A stretch of 64,000 bases of DNA from Talpa occidentalis (GCF_014898055.3 NW_023601104.1:74507106-74571105), one strand, 5' to 3'; positions 1 to 12,480 are shown, counted from the first letter of the stretch. A program made the numbers and translations. The notes: generated by a model from the sequence alone, not told the origin.

Positions 1-989
1 AAAACCTTTTTATATTTAAAGCACAAGCCAGGATAGCAGTTTCTTATGGCAGGAGTAGGCAGCAGGTATTTGTGGGCTTTTACGCCTAAGGTGCTGTCAT
101 TTCAGATTTTTATCTAAAGTTTGGGAAAGTATGTGAAAACTTAGAGATACTGTAAAAAACTGGGTTATATATTTACAGTTTACATAGTTTTTCCTGATTT
201 TCCAGAGTGATTAAATCATTGTGTTATTTAAAATCCAGGCACGTAGGGAACTTTCCCCTGACTCCAGAGCCACACGTGTGCATGAACTCTGTAGTAAAGT
301 GAGACTCTCACATGCACAGTGTCCATCAAACCTTTCATTAAGGTACTTGGAGGAAGCAGAGCTTTGAGCTTGTTGACGTCCAGAGTTAATATGCCAAATT
401 CTCAGGAACTGGCTAATATTACTTATTTTAAGGCAGCATGGGAAAATAAATATAGGGACCCTTTGTTGTTAAAAGATCTTAGAAAATTCAGCTCTTTATT
501 CTTTATAATTATACCATAGCTATAATATGGCAAGATTTTCAGTTTTAATAAATCATTCTAAATTTCTTAAGTAGTCACAAAGCGCATTGCTGTTACATTT
601 AAATGATAATATTAAGACTGAATGAGATATTTAGGATCTAAGTTTATAAGGAGTGTTCAGTTATTTAAGAAAAATTTCTTTTGATTCTATATGTAGGAAA
701 ATAATACAACTGTGAGATGTTATTTTTGCTTTGTCCTTCGGGTTTGCAGGCATGCTCAAAATTTTTGGTAGAGAATCTATGATAAATTCTTTATAAGACA
801 AAGTTTACAGAGATAAGAGATGGCAGTTTTTCATCATCTAGGTCTACAAGGCTTTATATTGCATAAAGTTGAAGTGGATTGTCTCCTCCTGCTCACACAA
901 ACAATGGTACGAGGACTATCTTTATACTCTTGGGGGCAGGCACTTAAGAGTAGGATTGCAGGTCAGCAAGAACACACATTCTGAAAATC
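1..989. other. Unique AT-rich sequence, no gene recognised
   Basis: I see no repeat family, exon-like ORF, RNA gene or promoter here. The only open frame of note is 66 codons and resembles no family I know. It is probably intronic or intergenic. Confidence 0.6.
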
Positions 990-1420
990 ACTAGTACAGC
1001 CAGCTGCCTCTTGGAAAGGCTGCCCCAGTCTATGTCCCACTAACAGTAGATGAGCACTGTTGCTTCCTCACATCCTTCTCAACATTTTATATGTCTAGAC
1101 TTTCTCATTTTCCTAAACTTAACAGTGTAAAGTGATATTTAATTTCAATTTGCGTTTTTCTTTTTTTTCCAATTTGCAATTCTGTGATTACTAATGAAAT
1201 TGAGCTTCTTTCACTCTACTAGTTAGTTGGTTATTATTATTATTTTTTTACTATCCTTACTTGATTTAAAACTTCATGTTGATGTAGACCTTAATTTTGA
1301 CTTGGTCAAATATATCACTTTTTGAAAAAACTTTGCAATTTATGCTGTTTGGATCCAAGGACATGCATGAGCTTACCCTCTGACACCTGTTCTATTAACC
1401 ACCTTTTCATTTAAGTTGTA
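990..1420 (-). mobile_element. Old L1 fragment (antisense, 3' region)
   Basis: The plus strand carries diverged phrases typical of the antisense L1 3' region: a 'cccactaacagt...gcttcctcacatccttctcaacattt' type segment, then 'gtgatatttaatttcaatttgcgttt' and 'gattactaatgaaattgagcttctt'. These line up in order with the end of ORF2 and the 3' UTR of ancient mammalian L1s. Divergence is high and the boundaries are approximate. Confidence 0.6.
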
Positions 1421-2523
1421 ATTCATCTAGAGGTCACTGTTGACTATAGTGGCATTGTTAGAGGTGGCATATTCATTTTTTGGAAAACAAAGCAACTGTT
1501 TGGTATGAACTAAAGGACCATGCTGCATTATGGATACAGTTTGAAAATCATGATTTTAGCGAAATCACTTTAGATTTAGTGAAACACAAGGTTAAACATA
1601 GTATGTTATCACTTTGTAAAAATTAAAAACATGTATATATACAAAACAACACTTTATATTTTTCAAATAATCCATATCCAAAGACAGATACCATAATTAT
1701 TTGCTTATGTAAGAGTAGGTGTGAATAGGATTCTGGGAAAACAATAAATGAAATAAATCAAGGGAGGGGCACTACATAGATTGATAATAGTATACTCTGG
1801 GCTGAGAAGTAGCCTGGGGAGGGGGTAAATATAACAGGAGAAATGATCAGAAAATAGGTTAGGTGATGAGCCAAAAATGTTAATTAAAGAAAATAGAGAA
1901 AACATATTTTAAGTATTATAATTCATAAGTGAGATGTCTATAAAGAAGAAAAATGTTCCTAAATAACTATATCTGGTCATGCTTTTTTGGCTCTTAAAGC
2001 ATTTTGTGGGAGAAACAGGAATTTCTTTTTCTCCTTAGGTGAAGACATTTGTCAGAAGGAAAGCAGATGTTTCTTTTCAAGTACATGTGTACACCTGCCA
2101 TAAGACAAAATGAGTAGTTACTATTGAGAACAAGTTCTGGTGATTTTTTTATGTTGCTTGTTAAATTAAAATTCTCTCCCTGGCAAGTATACATTTATAA
2201 TTAAGTCATTTATCATAGATGTTCTTTTGGCTGTATCTTAAATTTGATGATACATAGAAGTGATATGTAGGTGGTTTAGAAATTAGATGAATGAGTTATT
2301 TTATTGGCATTTAGCATTTGATGTATAAATTTTTCTTATTTATAACAAACATTGAACACTGACTATTAATATATCACCAAAGTCAGGCCAAAAAAAGTTC
2401 TGTGTCTAGAACTTGTTCTCAATTTATTTTCAAACCACCAGCACTCTTGAGGAATATGATATACCCCCATTATTAGAACCAGCACTCTCTTGACTTCTAA
2501 CCCAGTTATGTTACAGTATAAAT
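1421..2523. other. Unique AT-rich sequence, nothing recognised
   Basis: No known repeat or coding signal was seen. The short open frames on the minus strand (up to 66 codons) lack any recognisable domain. Confidence 0.55.
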
Positions 2524-2533
2524 AATTGTTCCT

Positions 2534-2797
2534 GGGTCTCCCTGATGGCGCAAGGGGTTAAGCACTGCACTACGAAGCAACCCACAGCCTGTGCAGCACG
2601 CGTTCAATTCCCGGATGGTCAGGGAGCAACCCACATGGAACAGCAGACCTCTCCTGGCTTGCCTGCTGCTCCCCTCAGCAGTGTATTTTGGTCAATTTTC
2701 TGTTCCCCGCTCTGTCTCTGGTGAATTCTCTCACCCCTCGCATCTCTGGCCTGTACCCCAGCTCTTGTATGCATGAATAAATAAATCTTTAAAAAAA
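2534..2797 (+). mobile_element. tRNA-derived SINE, type A, full length
   Basis: The element starts 'gggtctccctgatggcgcaa', with a pol III A-box-like region in the tRNA-like head. It continues through a B-box-like 'gttcaattcccgg' and a body with 'cctctggcctgtaccccag', and ends 'ataaataaatctttaaaaaaaa'. A 10-bp target-site duplication, aattgttcct, lies at 2524-2533 and again at 2798-2807. The duplication and the A-rich tail show insertion by L1-type target-primed reverse transcription. The open frames across it are incidental. Confidence 0.93.
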
Positions 2798-2889
2798 AAT
2801 TGTTCCTCTGACAGATATGAATTTCATAGTCCCTTCCCCTCAATATCATTCACTCTGGTTTTTGCCCTGTTCTGTTGATACACTGCCCC

Positions 2890-3120
2890 GTACCCCCTCA
2901 TTTATTTTATGTCTATATGCTCAACACTGTACTAGCACTTTGTATTATTTATTTCTCATATAACTGCATGTTTATAGATAAAGGAAACAGATTCAGAAAG
3001 GTTATGTGATTTCTCTAGGATCATAGGTAATCGGTAACAGAATTTGAAGGATTTGAAGCCAAATGTAACTCTGAAGTTCATCGTTTTCTACCTGATAACA
3101 CTCTATTTTTCATAGAATAT
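2890..3120 (-). mobile_element. MIR SINE relic (antisense)
   Basis: The order 'tttatagataaaggaaacagattcagaaaggttatgtgatttctc' followed by 'aacagaatttgaagg' is the reverse complement of the MIR core and tail. It is strongly diverged, as expected of this pre-placental SINE. Confidence 0.7.
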
Positions 3121-3239
3121 CTTCTACAAAATCCATATTTGTGTACATTGTGTTGTTTTCATTATGTTCCTTAATTATTGAAGAGGACTTCAGCTCCACT
3201 CTTTGCTGTAGCTATTGTTAAAGAATGTGAGCACTTTTA

Positions 3240-3547
3240 TTATTTTTTTTAAAGATTTATTTATGCATACAAGAACTGGGGTACAGGCCAGAGGTGTGGG
3301 GGGTCAGAGGTTTCACCAGAGAGAGAGTGGGGAACAGAACAGGCAGACTGACTGAAATGCACTGCTGAGGGGAGCAGCAGGTGAGTTAGGAGAGGTCTAC
3401 TGTGCCATGTGGGTTGCTCCCTGGCCGGGGATCGAACTCATGCTGCTGTGGCTGTGGACAGCTTCATAGCTAAATCACAGTTAAATTCATAGTTAAATCA
3501 CATTCATAGTTAAATCACATTCCTCCCTCATGCCACCAGGGAGGCCC
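3240..3547 (-). mobile_element. tRNA-derived SINE, type A, with internal duplication
   Basis: Read on the minus strand this is a full type A SINE; the plus strand runs from the T-rich tail complement to 'ccaccagggaggccc'. An 18-bp perfect target-site duplication, agaatgtgagcactttta, lies at 3222-3239 and 3548-3565. Near its 5' (head) end the element is lengthened by a degenerate tandem array. The 17-mer atagttaaatcacattc occurs at 3489-3505 and 3506-3522, preceded by a partial copy from about 3467. Other copies of this SINE in the window lack this array. Confidence 0.93.
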
Positions 3548-3565
3548 AGAATGTGAGCACTTTTA

Positions 3566-4919
3566 AGTTACACAATGGAAAATTCAGGCCCCTTTTAGAG
3601 GCTAGAACTTTGAACTCCTTCCTGTCCAATTGCTCAAAAGCCTGCTTGCAGAAGATTGGTGTTAGATCGCTGACCTTACCTTTGATGATGCTTGCTATAG
3701 CCAACAGCTGGATGACATTCACTGGACCTGTCACTTTGTTTCTGTTGAGGAGAGACCACTTAATATACCACACCAGTGACCTTTGAACTGGAGATGAAGG
3801 TCCTCTCAGGTTCATTTTCTGGAAACTTTGTTCCATTTTCTAGAAAACCTGTGGCTCTTAATGAATTTTATACTTGATTATGTTTTCTTTTTTACCTTGG
3901 TTACTAGCAAGATTAGAGCCAAGTTTGCAGGCCATTTCTAAGAGCTGCAGAGCAATAAGCAATATGCATTATGTGCTAATCTTACTACTGGCTTTATTTT
4001 CCTATGTTCCTTTTGATCTCATGTTTCTTAGTTACTTCATTTGTTTGAATGTATTTTCATAAACGCCCACAAATCATTTTCCTGACTTGATAGTTAAATC
4101 ACATTCCTGCTAAGAATGTTGCATGTACAATCATCTTCCTCATTTATTTTCCTTTTTTCACCTCCTACTAATTTTCCATCGTCTGTTAAAGATTACTCTT
4201 TTGATTAACATGTTAAGAGTTTCAGTGGTGATTATTATTGAGTCTTCAGCATATAGAGTTATTTTTCTGGAAAATTAGCCTTTTAACTTCTATTTCTCTA
4301 AGTTCATATTTTTAGTAAAAGTATAAATGTTTACGAGATTATAAGAAAGAAATTTAATTTTCCTCTGAGGATTAGAGTAGGAAAATTTGGAGTCCTAAGA
4401 AGTGTCTTTATAGAATTTTTTGAGAGTTCGTTCGGAACAGAAAGATTTTTTTCCCCCAGCTTCTCAGGCGGGTAATGAATTCTATGTTGCCTTATGGACA
4501 GCTCTATTTGAATGTTCAACAGGTGCTTTTAGAGTGTTTGAAACTTCATATATAATGTCCCCTTCCAAAAAAATAAATAAATAAAATTACCTCTACCTTT
4601 CCCTTTCCCAGTTTCTCCTTCCATTTCTTGCCTTGGTAAATGGTACTCTTTTGTACCTAGTCACCCAAACCATATATACAACAGTCACATTAGACTTCTA
4701 ATCAGACACCCAGCCCTTTATAATTTTATCAACTTCACAGCTTTAAAGCTGACTCTTTTCCTTTCTTATTGCTGTTACCTATTCCAAGTGCTTTGCGCAT
4801 AATCTTACCTACACAGGCATTCCAAGTTCTTGGTTAAAGAAATTAAGAAGTGAATGAATGAAAGAATGCAGGGATGAGTTGTATCAGTTTCTTTGTTTTT
4901 GTCTAGACACTTCAAATCC
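3566..4919. other. Unique sequence, no gene recognised
   Basis: This stretch contains a 102-codon minus-strand open frame (3528-3836) that overlaps the SINE edge, with a 77-codon frame opposite it. Neither shows a domain I recognise. The 19-mer atagttaaatcacattcct at 4090-4108 exactly matches the array unit inside the SINE at 3506-3524. Confidence 0.5.
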
Positions 4920-5335
4920 TATCTCCTTGTTTCTATCCTGGTTTCTGCTAATGTTGCCCAGGTGATATTCCTGAAAAGCAAATCAGATCCTGTCAGTCTT
5001 CCTTCATGAAATCTTCAGTGACTCCTTCCAGCTTCCAGGATTTAGTTTCTTTTTAGTTTCAAGGTCCCTAATACTAGGTTCTATGCTTTTTTTCTTAGCC
5101 ATCCACCATTTCTCTCTGCAGCATGTTGTTCCATCATATGGCTGCTTACTCCATTTCTTCCCACATGCTGTTGATGCTGCAGAACCTAACTGAAGCTTCG
5201 CTGGGAGAACCGACCTTACCAGTCTGGCTTAGATGCCTTTTCTCCTTACTCTTGTATCTCTTTCTGCAGTGTCATGACGTGGCCCATATTAAGGCTGCCT
5301 TATCTAGGGATTTCTCTTTTTATTCATAGACAGTG
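4920..5335 (+). mobile_element. L2 LINE fragment
   Basis: The segment 'aaatcagatcctgtcagtcttccttcatgaaatcttcagtgactcc' with the following 'ttccaggatttagtttc' and 'catatggctgcttactcc' follows the sense L2 3' region. Similarity is weak and the ends are approximate. Confidence 0.5.
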
Positions 5336-5404
5336 TCCAACATTTAGTGAATAAGCAACACTTTTTCTTTGACTGATCATATATTGGATAGAATAAGTCT
5401 GTGG

Positions 5405-5550
5405 GTCATAATCCAGTCTAACCTTTTATTCATTCATTAATGATTTATTGAGTACTTACCAGATATTGTTTTAGAATCTGGGGATACCATAGTGAATAAA
5501 AGCAGTCCTTACCCAGACATTTAAGAAATAAGCAAATAGATATGCAGTGT
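5405..5550 (+). repeat. Ancient interspersed repeat, family uncertain
   Basis: The run 'gatttattgagtacttaccagatattgttttagaatctggggatacc' followed by 'gtgaataaaagcagtccttaccc' is the widespread mammalian 'TTTATTGAGCACCTACTATGTGCC' type repeat. Related pieces occur near 11100 and 45460. I do not assign a family name. Confidence 0.5.
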
Positions 5551-8500
5551 GGAACAGCATTCATATTATAAGGTCAAGCGATGCATGTCTAAAGATGAAA
5601 CCTTTGCACAGAGACCTGAATGAATTAAGAGAGGAGCCAAATGTCTGGGATGCTGCTGTTGGGGAGGAGTGCTTCTGGGCAGGAGAGAATAACATTCCTG
5701 AGCAGCTGTTATACACCAGGCCCTGTTCTAGGGGCTTGGAGACAACTTTCGACAGGACTGTTAAACATCAGCATTGTTTATTGTTTATGTGGTCTGTTCT
5801 TTTCCAATATTACAATCTCATACCTCTCTTTAATTGCTTGATTTTCTGAAATTAAAAAACCCTACCTGGAAAAGTCCCCGTTTTTCTCTCTGCTCTTCAG
5901 TTCCTACTCTTTGGGAGGATAACCCATAGCCTCTTATTACTGACAGGTTCTAACAGAGTAGGCTACAATCCTGATTTAGGGGACAGATCCCCATACTGTC
6001 CATATTGAGTCATGGTGTTTAGGTATGTGTGAAAATGTCTTGGGTTTTTATGTCTTTGAATTGACCTGAGTTGTGGATGTTTATAAAGTTGTCTTTCTGA
6101 AACTAGATATAGATACTGCCCTTACCTTTTCCCTGTTTCCTGACCCAGCCTGCAGCCCTATATAAAACCTTTGTAGACCCTTTTGTCTTAGTAAGGCAGA
6201 CATCATAATTTTGGGTGCTGTTCCTTCTGGGGTGACCTGCTTACTGTGTAAGTGAAGTCTGCTCTGTGGCAGTTCCCATTTGTAAGTGGGACACTCTTCC
6301 AGAGAAGTTATAAACATGTGTCCAAATAAGTTCCCAAGCCCTTGAAAAATTGGAGCTACAGAAATGTAGAGTCCAAAGAGAAAAAGGGAACATTCCCAAG
6401 AAAACTGTAAATTTGCAAATTCATTATCCTCTGGTGGCAGCTGACAGGTGGAGTGACAACCGCACTAAGTAACACTAGGGCCATTGTGATAGAAAGGAAC
6501 TTAATATTGTTATTGTTCCGCTGAGATGAAATTTGTATGAGGTGATGCCAGCTCTTGTACTGAGAAAGCCCAATCAAGTGGAAGAGTTTTTGGTTTTTGC
6601 TTTTAGAACTGCCCAACAGCTGAGGAAAACCGATTAAATCTGGAGGACTCAGCTCACTTGACAGACTTCTCCAGGCACCTTTGAGGAGAATCAAAGATAA
6701 ATAAATAACACCATTTATTGAGTGGAGTATGGGGTAAGAGGGAGTGCCTGGATGGGAGTTAAAATTTCAAAGGGTGGGGGAAGTTCTCTCTGACTTTCTT
6801 CCTGATTAGACTCTTCTCTCATGACCTAGTTCATGCCTGGATTAGAGTTGCCCCTTGTAAACATGTGTGAGTTTGATTAAAAGGAAGGAAAAGTATATGG
6901 CTAACCACCTCAACTATAGAGGGAAAACAATCAAATGCAAATTTCTTTATTAAAAAATCATTTTATAAGTCCTATTTGTTGTTCATTTGCCTACGGTATA
7001 TGTAAAATCTCTGGCCAGTTACAGAGAGAATTAGTTTTGAAAGTGTAACATCTTCTAGAAGAGTTATTGGAGTTTTTGGCCCGGCCTCTGTTTCAAGTTC
7101 AGTAAGCTACCTTGGGTTGGGGTAGTACTTTATGAATAGTTTTTACTTCAGTTTGAGCAGTCTCAAATGGATGATGGATATTTAATTGACTAAAAATTAT
7201 TCATTATTTTCATTGATTTAAAGAGCATTAAAGATCATTTGGCCTAGCACAGAGGCTAGGTAGCTTTCAGCTAGCAAGTAGATATGTGAAGACTTGACCC
7301 ATAACCCATCTTCTCTTCCTACACAGATGCTTGCTTGTCTTTTGAACTGCTTAGGGTTCATTATTACATACAGTGGAGAGAACCATGGCGGTGTACTTTA
7401 TTGACATGTAAAGAATAATTAAATAATTAAATGAAATCCATGCAAAATCATATTTTGTATGAGTCAGAGTCTCATATAAGTCACCACATTAGTTTCAATC
7501 TCTTTTTCCATGAAGGCTTTTTCAAGAGCAACTCAGAAATAAATGACCACATTGAGTTTCAGTTTGTTGTGTTTTTCTTCTTGCTTTGGCGAATAGGGTG
7601 ATAAAAAAATAAATAAAATGCAGTGACCCAGAGTTAGGCACTAGGAGGTGAAGAACCAGAGGTATTAGATTAGATGTCAATAACAAAGCTTCTAAACTTT
7701 TACTCCTGTGACTATGGTGTTGGTTACTTTAACTGTTGTTATAATGTTCTGTATCTGTTCACAACCTATAGTAATTTCTCATTCCCTTTTCCTCACATGC
7801 AAAAAAATTTAAAATATCAGTACACATTGAGGAAGCGAAGCTTTTCTAGATTTCATTAGAGGATAGAATGAATAAAAATAGAATGAATAGAATATCCCAA
7901 TTAGGATGAAGGAAAGGAAAATATATTAGCCACTGCTTCTGACAGACCACTTTAGATAGAGAGTAAATGGATTTTTAAAAAATAAATTTAAAAACATTAG
8001 TCTCAAATAGCTCCTTAAAACAAAGGCATTTTATGGATGAAAAATATAATTACTTCTGTAAAAACCTAGGGAATTTTGCAGGTTCAAAATATTTTCTTCC
8101 CGATTGGAAATGATATTTGACTTTGTCAATATTGGTTGTCAGTATTAGGTTTTTTGACCCATCCTCCTTCAGTCTTTTGTTTTAGATTATAGAACTCACC
8201 CAGTCATAGTTTTGAGAAGGGCTGAGGTAACCTCCTTTATGTGACAATAACACTGTTTATGTTGGAGACAAATCCCAGAAATTCAAGGTAACCACATATC
8301 CAGAGTGAGAGAGTGTATCCGGGAGATTTTTATTTGGCATTTTTACTGCTAACAATCTACAGAAGTTTTAGTATTTAGTGCCAACTCAGGCATAAGGGGC
8401 AGTTTCTATTTCTGAAAGGCTTAAAGAATTGTCAAGAGATTATATAAGAGATAACAGAGGATGGAGATTCTGGCTACCATAAAATTTTGCAGGGATATGA

Positions 8501-9399
8501 AGGAAGGTAAATAATTGCTTCTAGGTTTTTTGTTTTTGTTTTTTTAATTGAATTTTAAGCTCAAAAGGCTCAGTATGTTCTTTGGTTCTTTGAGCCAGCC
8601 CTTTGTCAGATGTCTCCGAAACTCTCCCATTTTCCCAAAGCAATAAATACTTTGGTGACCAATTAAAACAGCTGAGAAACAAAGCACTTAGAAGACAGGT
8701 CATGTGGTGTGACCAAAACCTGTGTGTTAAATCTCGGTTATCTAATCTCCCTACTCCATTGCATATTCTACAAGCAGTAATTCAGTGAAACACTTTTCAT
8801 CACTACAGATTCTTGCTATAAACACCATGGCTTTGGAACAGGGTTATCTCCAGACTCCGTTGACATCATGTGTCTGCTCACATACCAATTGGATTCTTGC
8901 AAGTGGATCACAAGGAATCTATGATAGATTTCATTCACTTTTGATGAAACCAAGAACTTCGCTTCTTGAGCTTATTGAGATATCATTCTTCCTTTATTAC
9001 ACAGGGCAGTTTGGGACTTGTTAGCCTTCTGAATTCTTAGGCACTCAACCAAGAAAATTAAATCCATCATTTCACTGTGCTTGCACGGGAGTTAGCTAAA
9101 TTCGTAAGGTTTACACTATTTTTATTTGTTTACTTAAACGACAGATGTGAATAGGGCTGTTGAGTCTGCCCAGGAGTCAGAGCTGTTGTTTTGGATGAAA
9201 TGAAATGAAATACCCCCTCATGGAATGAGAGGTTTGAAACAGTGGGAGAGACATTAACAATTTATACTTTCTCTAATTTAAACTTAAAGAACTTTCTTTT
9301 CCATTTGAGAAAGATGTTCTAAGATCTCTTAGGAGATATCTTTAAAATTATGCAAAGAACAAAATACCAGTGCTTTCAAGTAGTGAGAGTTAGGAAAAC
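5551..9399. other. Unique AT-rich sequence, no gene recognised
   Basis: About 3.8 kb with no convincing repeat or exon. Open frames reach only 112 codons (minus strand, 6356-6694) and show no domains. Parts may be diverged old repeats that cannot be called by eye. Confidence 0.5.
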
Positions 9400-9535
9400 C
9401 TCTGAGAGTAACCAACTTTGGACAGGTTAACTAATGACTGAGTTTCAGCTCCCTGAACTATAAAACAAGGAGATTGGTAAATGCCCTCAATGTTCTCAAG
9501 TTGCTTCAAGCTCTTATGTTCTCTAATTACTGTAG
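9400..9535 (+). mobile_element. Possible MIR-family relic
   Basis: The order 'gacaggttaactaatgactgagtttcagctccctgaactataaaacaaggagattgg' resembles the MIR core ('aagttacttaacctctctgagcctcagtttcctcatctgtaaaat'). It is short and diverged. Confidence 0.5.
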
Positions 9536-11030
9536 TGTAGCCTTACCCTGATAATAATAACAGTAATAAAGATATATGCATAGTTTTATTTTGTGTTAAG
9601 GGAGGTAGTTTGTCTATATCAGTAGAAGAATTGAAAATTCTTTAATGCATGTGTGATTGGTTATACTTGCCTGTGCATGGAAAAAATCAGATTGTTAAGA
9701 AATAGTTGTTCAAGTTTTCTTTTATGGGTTAGGTTTATGGATATGTGGGTAAGAGAGGGAGAATTTTACATTCACTTTGTATATATATATTTTTTTGCTA
9801 TTTTTTCCTAAATCCATGCATTGTTTCCTAATTAAAAAATAAATTGACTATTATTTTTGAAAGGACAAGGGGAAGGCTTTCAAATCATTACAGATCAGGA
9901 TATAACAATGTTTGGAATTTAATTTTTGACTCCAAATATTTTATTTAACCTTAAAGTATTACTTGAAATTATGAATAGATTTTTGCTTTTAATATAGTGA
10001 GGAAGATCTTAAGTTCTGTCTGTCTGTGAGAGTAGCTAGTTTTGTTCTGTGAAACAAGGGGTGCTTTAAAAGCACAGAGTAAGGTTTAGCAATATTAATG
10101 ACAGGATTATATATCTTCTATTTATTTAGTCCTTTGAAATATCTTGTTTTTTTAATCCTTTCTGTGATAGATTGTAGAATCATCTTTCTTTGATTTGCAA
10201 CTATGGGAATGAAACAGGTGGGAAAAAGTTCATTTTCAAACCAATTAGCTAGTAATGACTAGTATCAAGTTTAAAGTCTTTCAGAGTCTTATTGCCTTGT
10301 CTTAAATGCAAAATAGTAGCTCCCTCTTAATCTTTTTAGAAGATAAAACTGCAGGAAATGAAAAAGCAGTCTGTCAGAAACATCAGAAGGCATTTATAGG
10401 GACTGCATATTGCAACTAGACTTGAATGTTGGAAGAAGTACTAGTTTTTGTCCTTTCTACACCTCTGTTTTTACAGATATTTCTGTGAAGTTTTGGGAAA
10501 CTGTAAGAACCCAGAAAGCAAATGTTTCTGACCTGGCTTTATTTGTGGGTTTCTTTTTCTTTTTATTTCTTCTACCTTTTTTTTCTTTTTGAAAAAATGA
10601 ACTTTATAGAAAATAAGAACTTAAGGAATATTTCATTCTATTTTTGAAAAAGTTAGAATAAGTACTTAGCATGTTAATGTGGTGTATGTTATTATAATCA
10701 ATATAATAGAGACATTGAAGGGTATTTTTTTGTTTTACAGTTGTTCTGTCAAAACTTTCACATATCTCTCCATCTGGCACACTGTTTTCTTATTTTTCCC
10801 ATACTCAACAAAGGTGAAAAGCAACAAGCTAAAGACAGATGGCCACAATGCAGTTGTTAGTTTTCCCTTGTTTTTATCAAATTTGATTACCTCTGATTAA
10901 ATTTATTTATACTTCTCTACATCATTGAGGTTATGCTACTGTTCTAATTTTGCTTACTTATTACTTGGTTGGAATAGTAGGTTATTTATGCCAGTGTTGA
11001 TAACCTTATGATGATAAGGACAATAACTAT
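9536..11030. other. Unique AT-rich sequence, nothing recognised
   Basis: No repeat family or coding signal was identified apart from homopolymer-rich stretches, for example the T-rich run near 10545-10590. Confidence 0.5.
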
Positions 11031-11370
11031 TGCTGCCATTAATTAAACCCCTATTTTTGCTAGATACTGTTAGGCATTTCATTAATCCATTTAGAAAACC
11101 TTTATTGAGTACTTTCTATATCCCAGACAATGATCTGGTGGCCAAGGATATAATAGCCTCTAAGACAATATCCTTAATGAGCTTATATTTCATATAATGT
11201 TGTAATGTACATAGAATACTGCACGGTAGCTAGTGTCTTAATTTTATAAATGATAAAGCTGAGGCTACAGAAGGAAACAGCTTCCCAGGATTCTGTAGGC
11301 TCTAAGTGACCAAGTTTTAGTTTGAACCTATTTTATTTGATTGCAGTTTATATTCCATTTTGCTGCCTTG
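11030..11370 (-). mobile_element. MIR-type relic with ancient repeat upstream
   Basis: The phrases 'aaaacctttattgagtactttctatatcccag' and then 'ttataaatgataaagctgaggctacagaagg' and 'gctctaagtgaccaag' match the reverse complement of MIR and a 'tttattgagcacctactatg' repeat. Both are highly diverged and the exact junction is not resolvable by eye. Confidence 0.6.
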
Positions 11371-11544
11371 TGGTAGGTCAGCACATTTCCTTCTTCATTA
11401 CAGATGTTTATAAACATCCGAGATTGATTTCAACATGCTTGACTATGGATATAGTCAAGCTGACAGGGATATAGCATAGGATATGAATTCCATAAATAAT
11501 TTTTCCTTTAACTGTGGTGCTTCAAGAAAGCTAGAAGAGACCCT

Positions 11545-12480
11545 AAAACCTAATACCTTGAACATCAAAAATAATACAATACTTAGAAATAAATTTAATC
11601 AAAAAGTTACAAGATTTACTCACTGAAAATTACAAAACATTGAAAGAAGCAAAAGAAGCCCAACTAAATGGAAAGATCATGTTTATGGATCAGAAAGCTT
11701 AAGACTGGAAATATTTTCAAGTTGGTTCACTGGTCCAACATAATCTCTGTTAAAACTCCATCTGATCCTAAAATTCACTGGGACTGAAAATAGACAAAAT
11801 AATCTTTAAAAATAACAAAGTTGGAGGACTCACACTTTCCAATTTCAAAACTGACTGCAGTTTTAGGAACTTACTGCAGTAGGAATATACTACAGTAGGA
11901 ATATACTAGATCTATGTAGAAATATATCAGAAAATTAGAATTGAGAATCCAAAAGTAAATGGTTTCATTTATAGTTGAGTTTTGACAAGGATGTCAAGAT
12001 GATTAATGAAGGAAAGAAGAGTCTTTTTAGTTAGTACCTGAATAACTGGACAGCCAAATGCAAAATAATAAAACCGAACCCCTACTTTATATACAAGTAG
12101 ATTTAACTTCATCAGAATGAGAGATTTGTGCTTCAAAGTGTACCATCGTAAGGGGGTCACAATTGTATGGGGAATATGAAAATAAAATTTATAATAAAAA
12201 AAAGAAAAAAAACAAAGTGTACCATCAAGCAAGTGAGGAGACAACCCACCAAATGAAAGAAAATAATTGCAAACATTGTATCTCATAAACCTAAAGAACT
12301 CATACAACACAACTGAAGATTCAGACGACCCACTTAAAAACATAAACGTTTTGAATAGACATTTTTCCAAAGAGGACATACAGATGATCAATAAGCACAA
12401 TTGGTGAACTGCAAATCAAAACAACAATGAGAAACCACTTTATACCACCAAAATCGGTGGTTATAATAAGTGTACTACAT
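11545..12480 (+). mobile_element. Old L1 fragment (sense, ORF2 C-terminal part and beyond)
   Basis: Sense-strand translation gives broken ORF2-like text: '...YLEINLIKKLQDL', then '...ENYKTL', 'LNGKIMF' and 'NKVGGLTLSNFKTD', as in the ORF2 segment after the reverse-transcriptase core. The copy is full of substitutions and indels, including a local 16-bp tandem duplication (11877-11908). It is interrupted at 12148 by a tiny younger L1 insertion. The 143-codon minus-strand frame at 11969-12400 is antisense to this element and not a gene. Confidence 0.85.
12148..12212 (+). mobile_element. 65-bp L1 3'-end stub nested in older L1
   Basis: The insert reads as the last ~40 bases of the young L1 3' UTR ('agggggtcacaattgtatgg', then 'ggaatatgaaaataaaattt') plus an A-rich tail. 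The same terminal sequence occurs, in reverse complement, at 62110-62165. A perfect 14-bp target-site duplication, caaagtgtaccatc, flanks it at 12134-12147 and 12213-12226. It is therefore an extreme 5'-truncated retrotransposition event. Confidence 0.92.

Noticed and set aside
11969..12400. 143-codon minus-strand ORF
   Set aside because: It is antisense to a sense-oriented old L1 and runs through the 65-bp L1 stub, so it is an artefact of repeat sequence.
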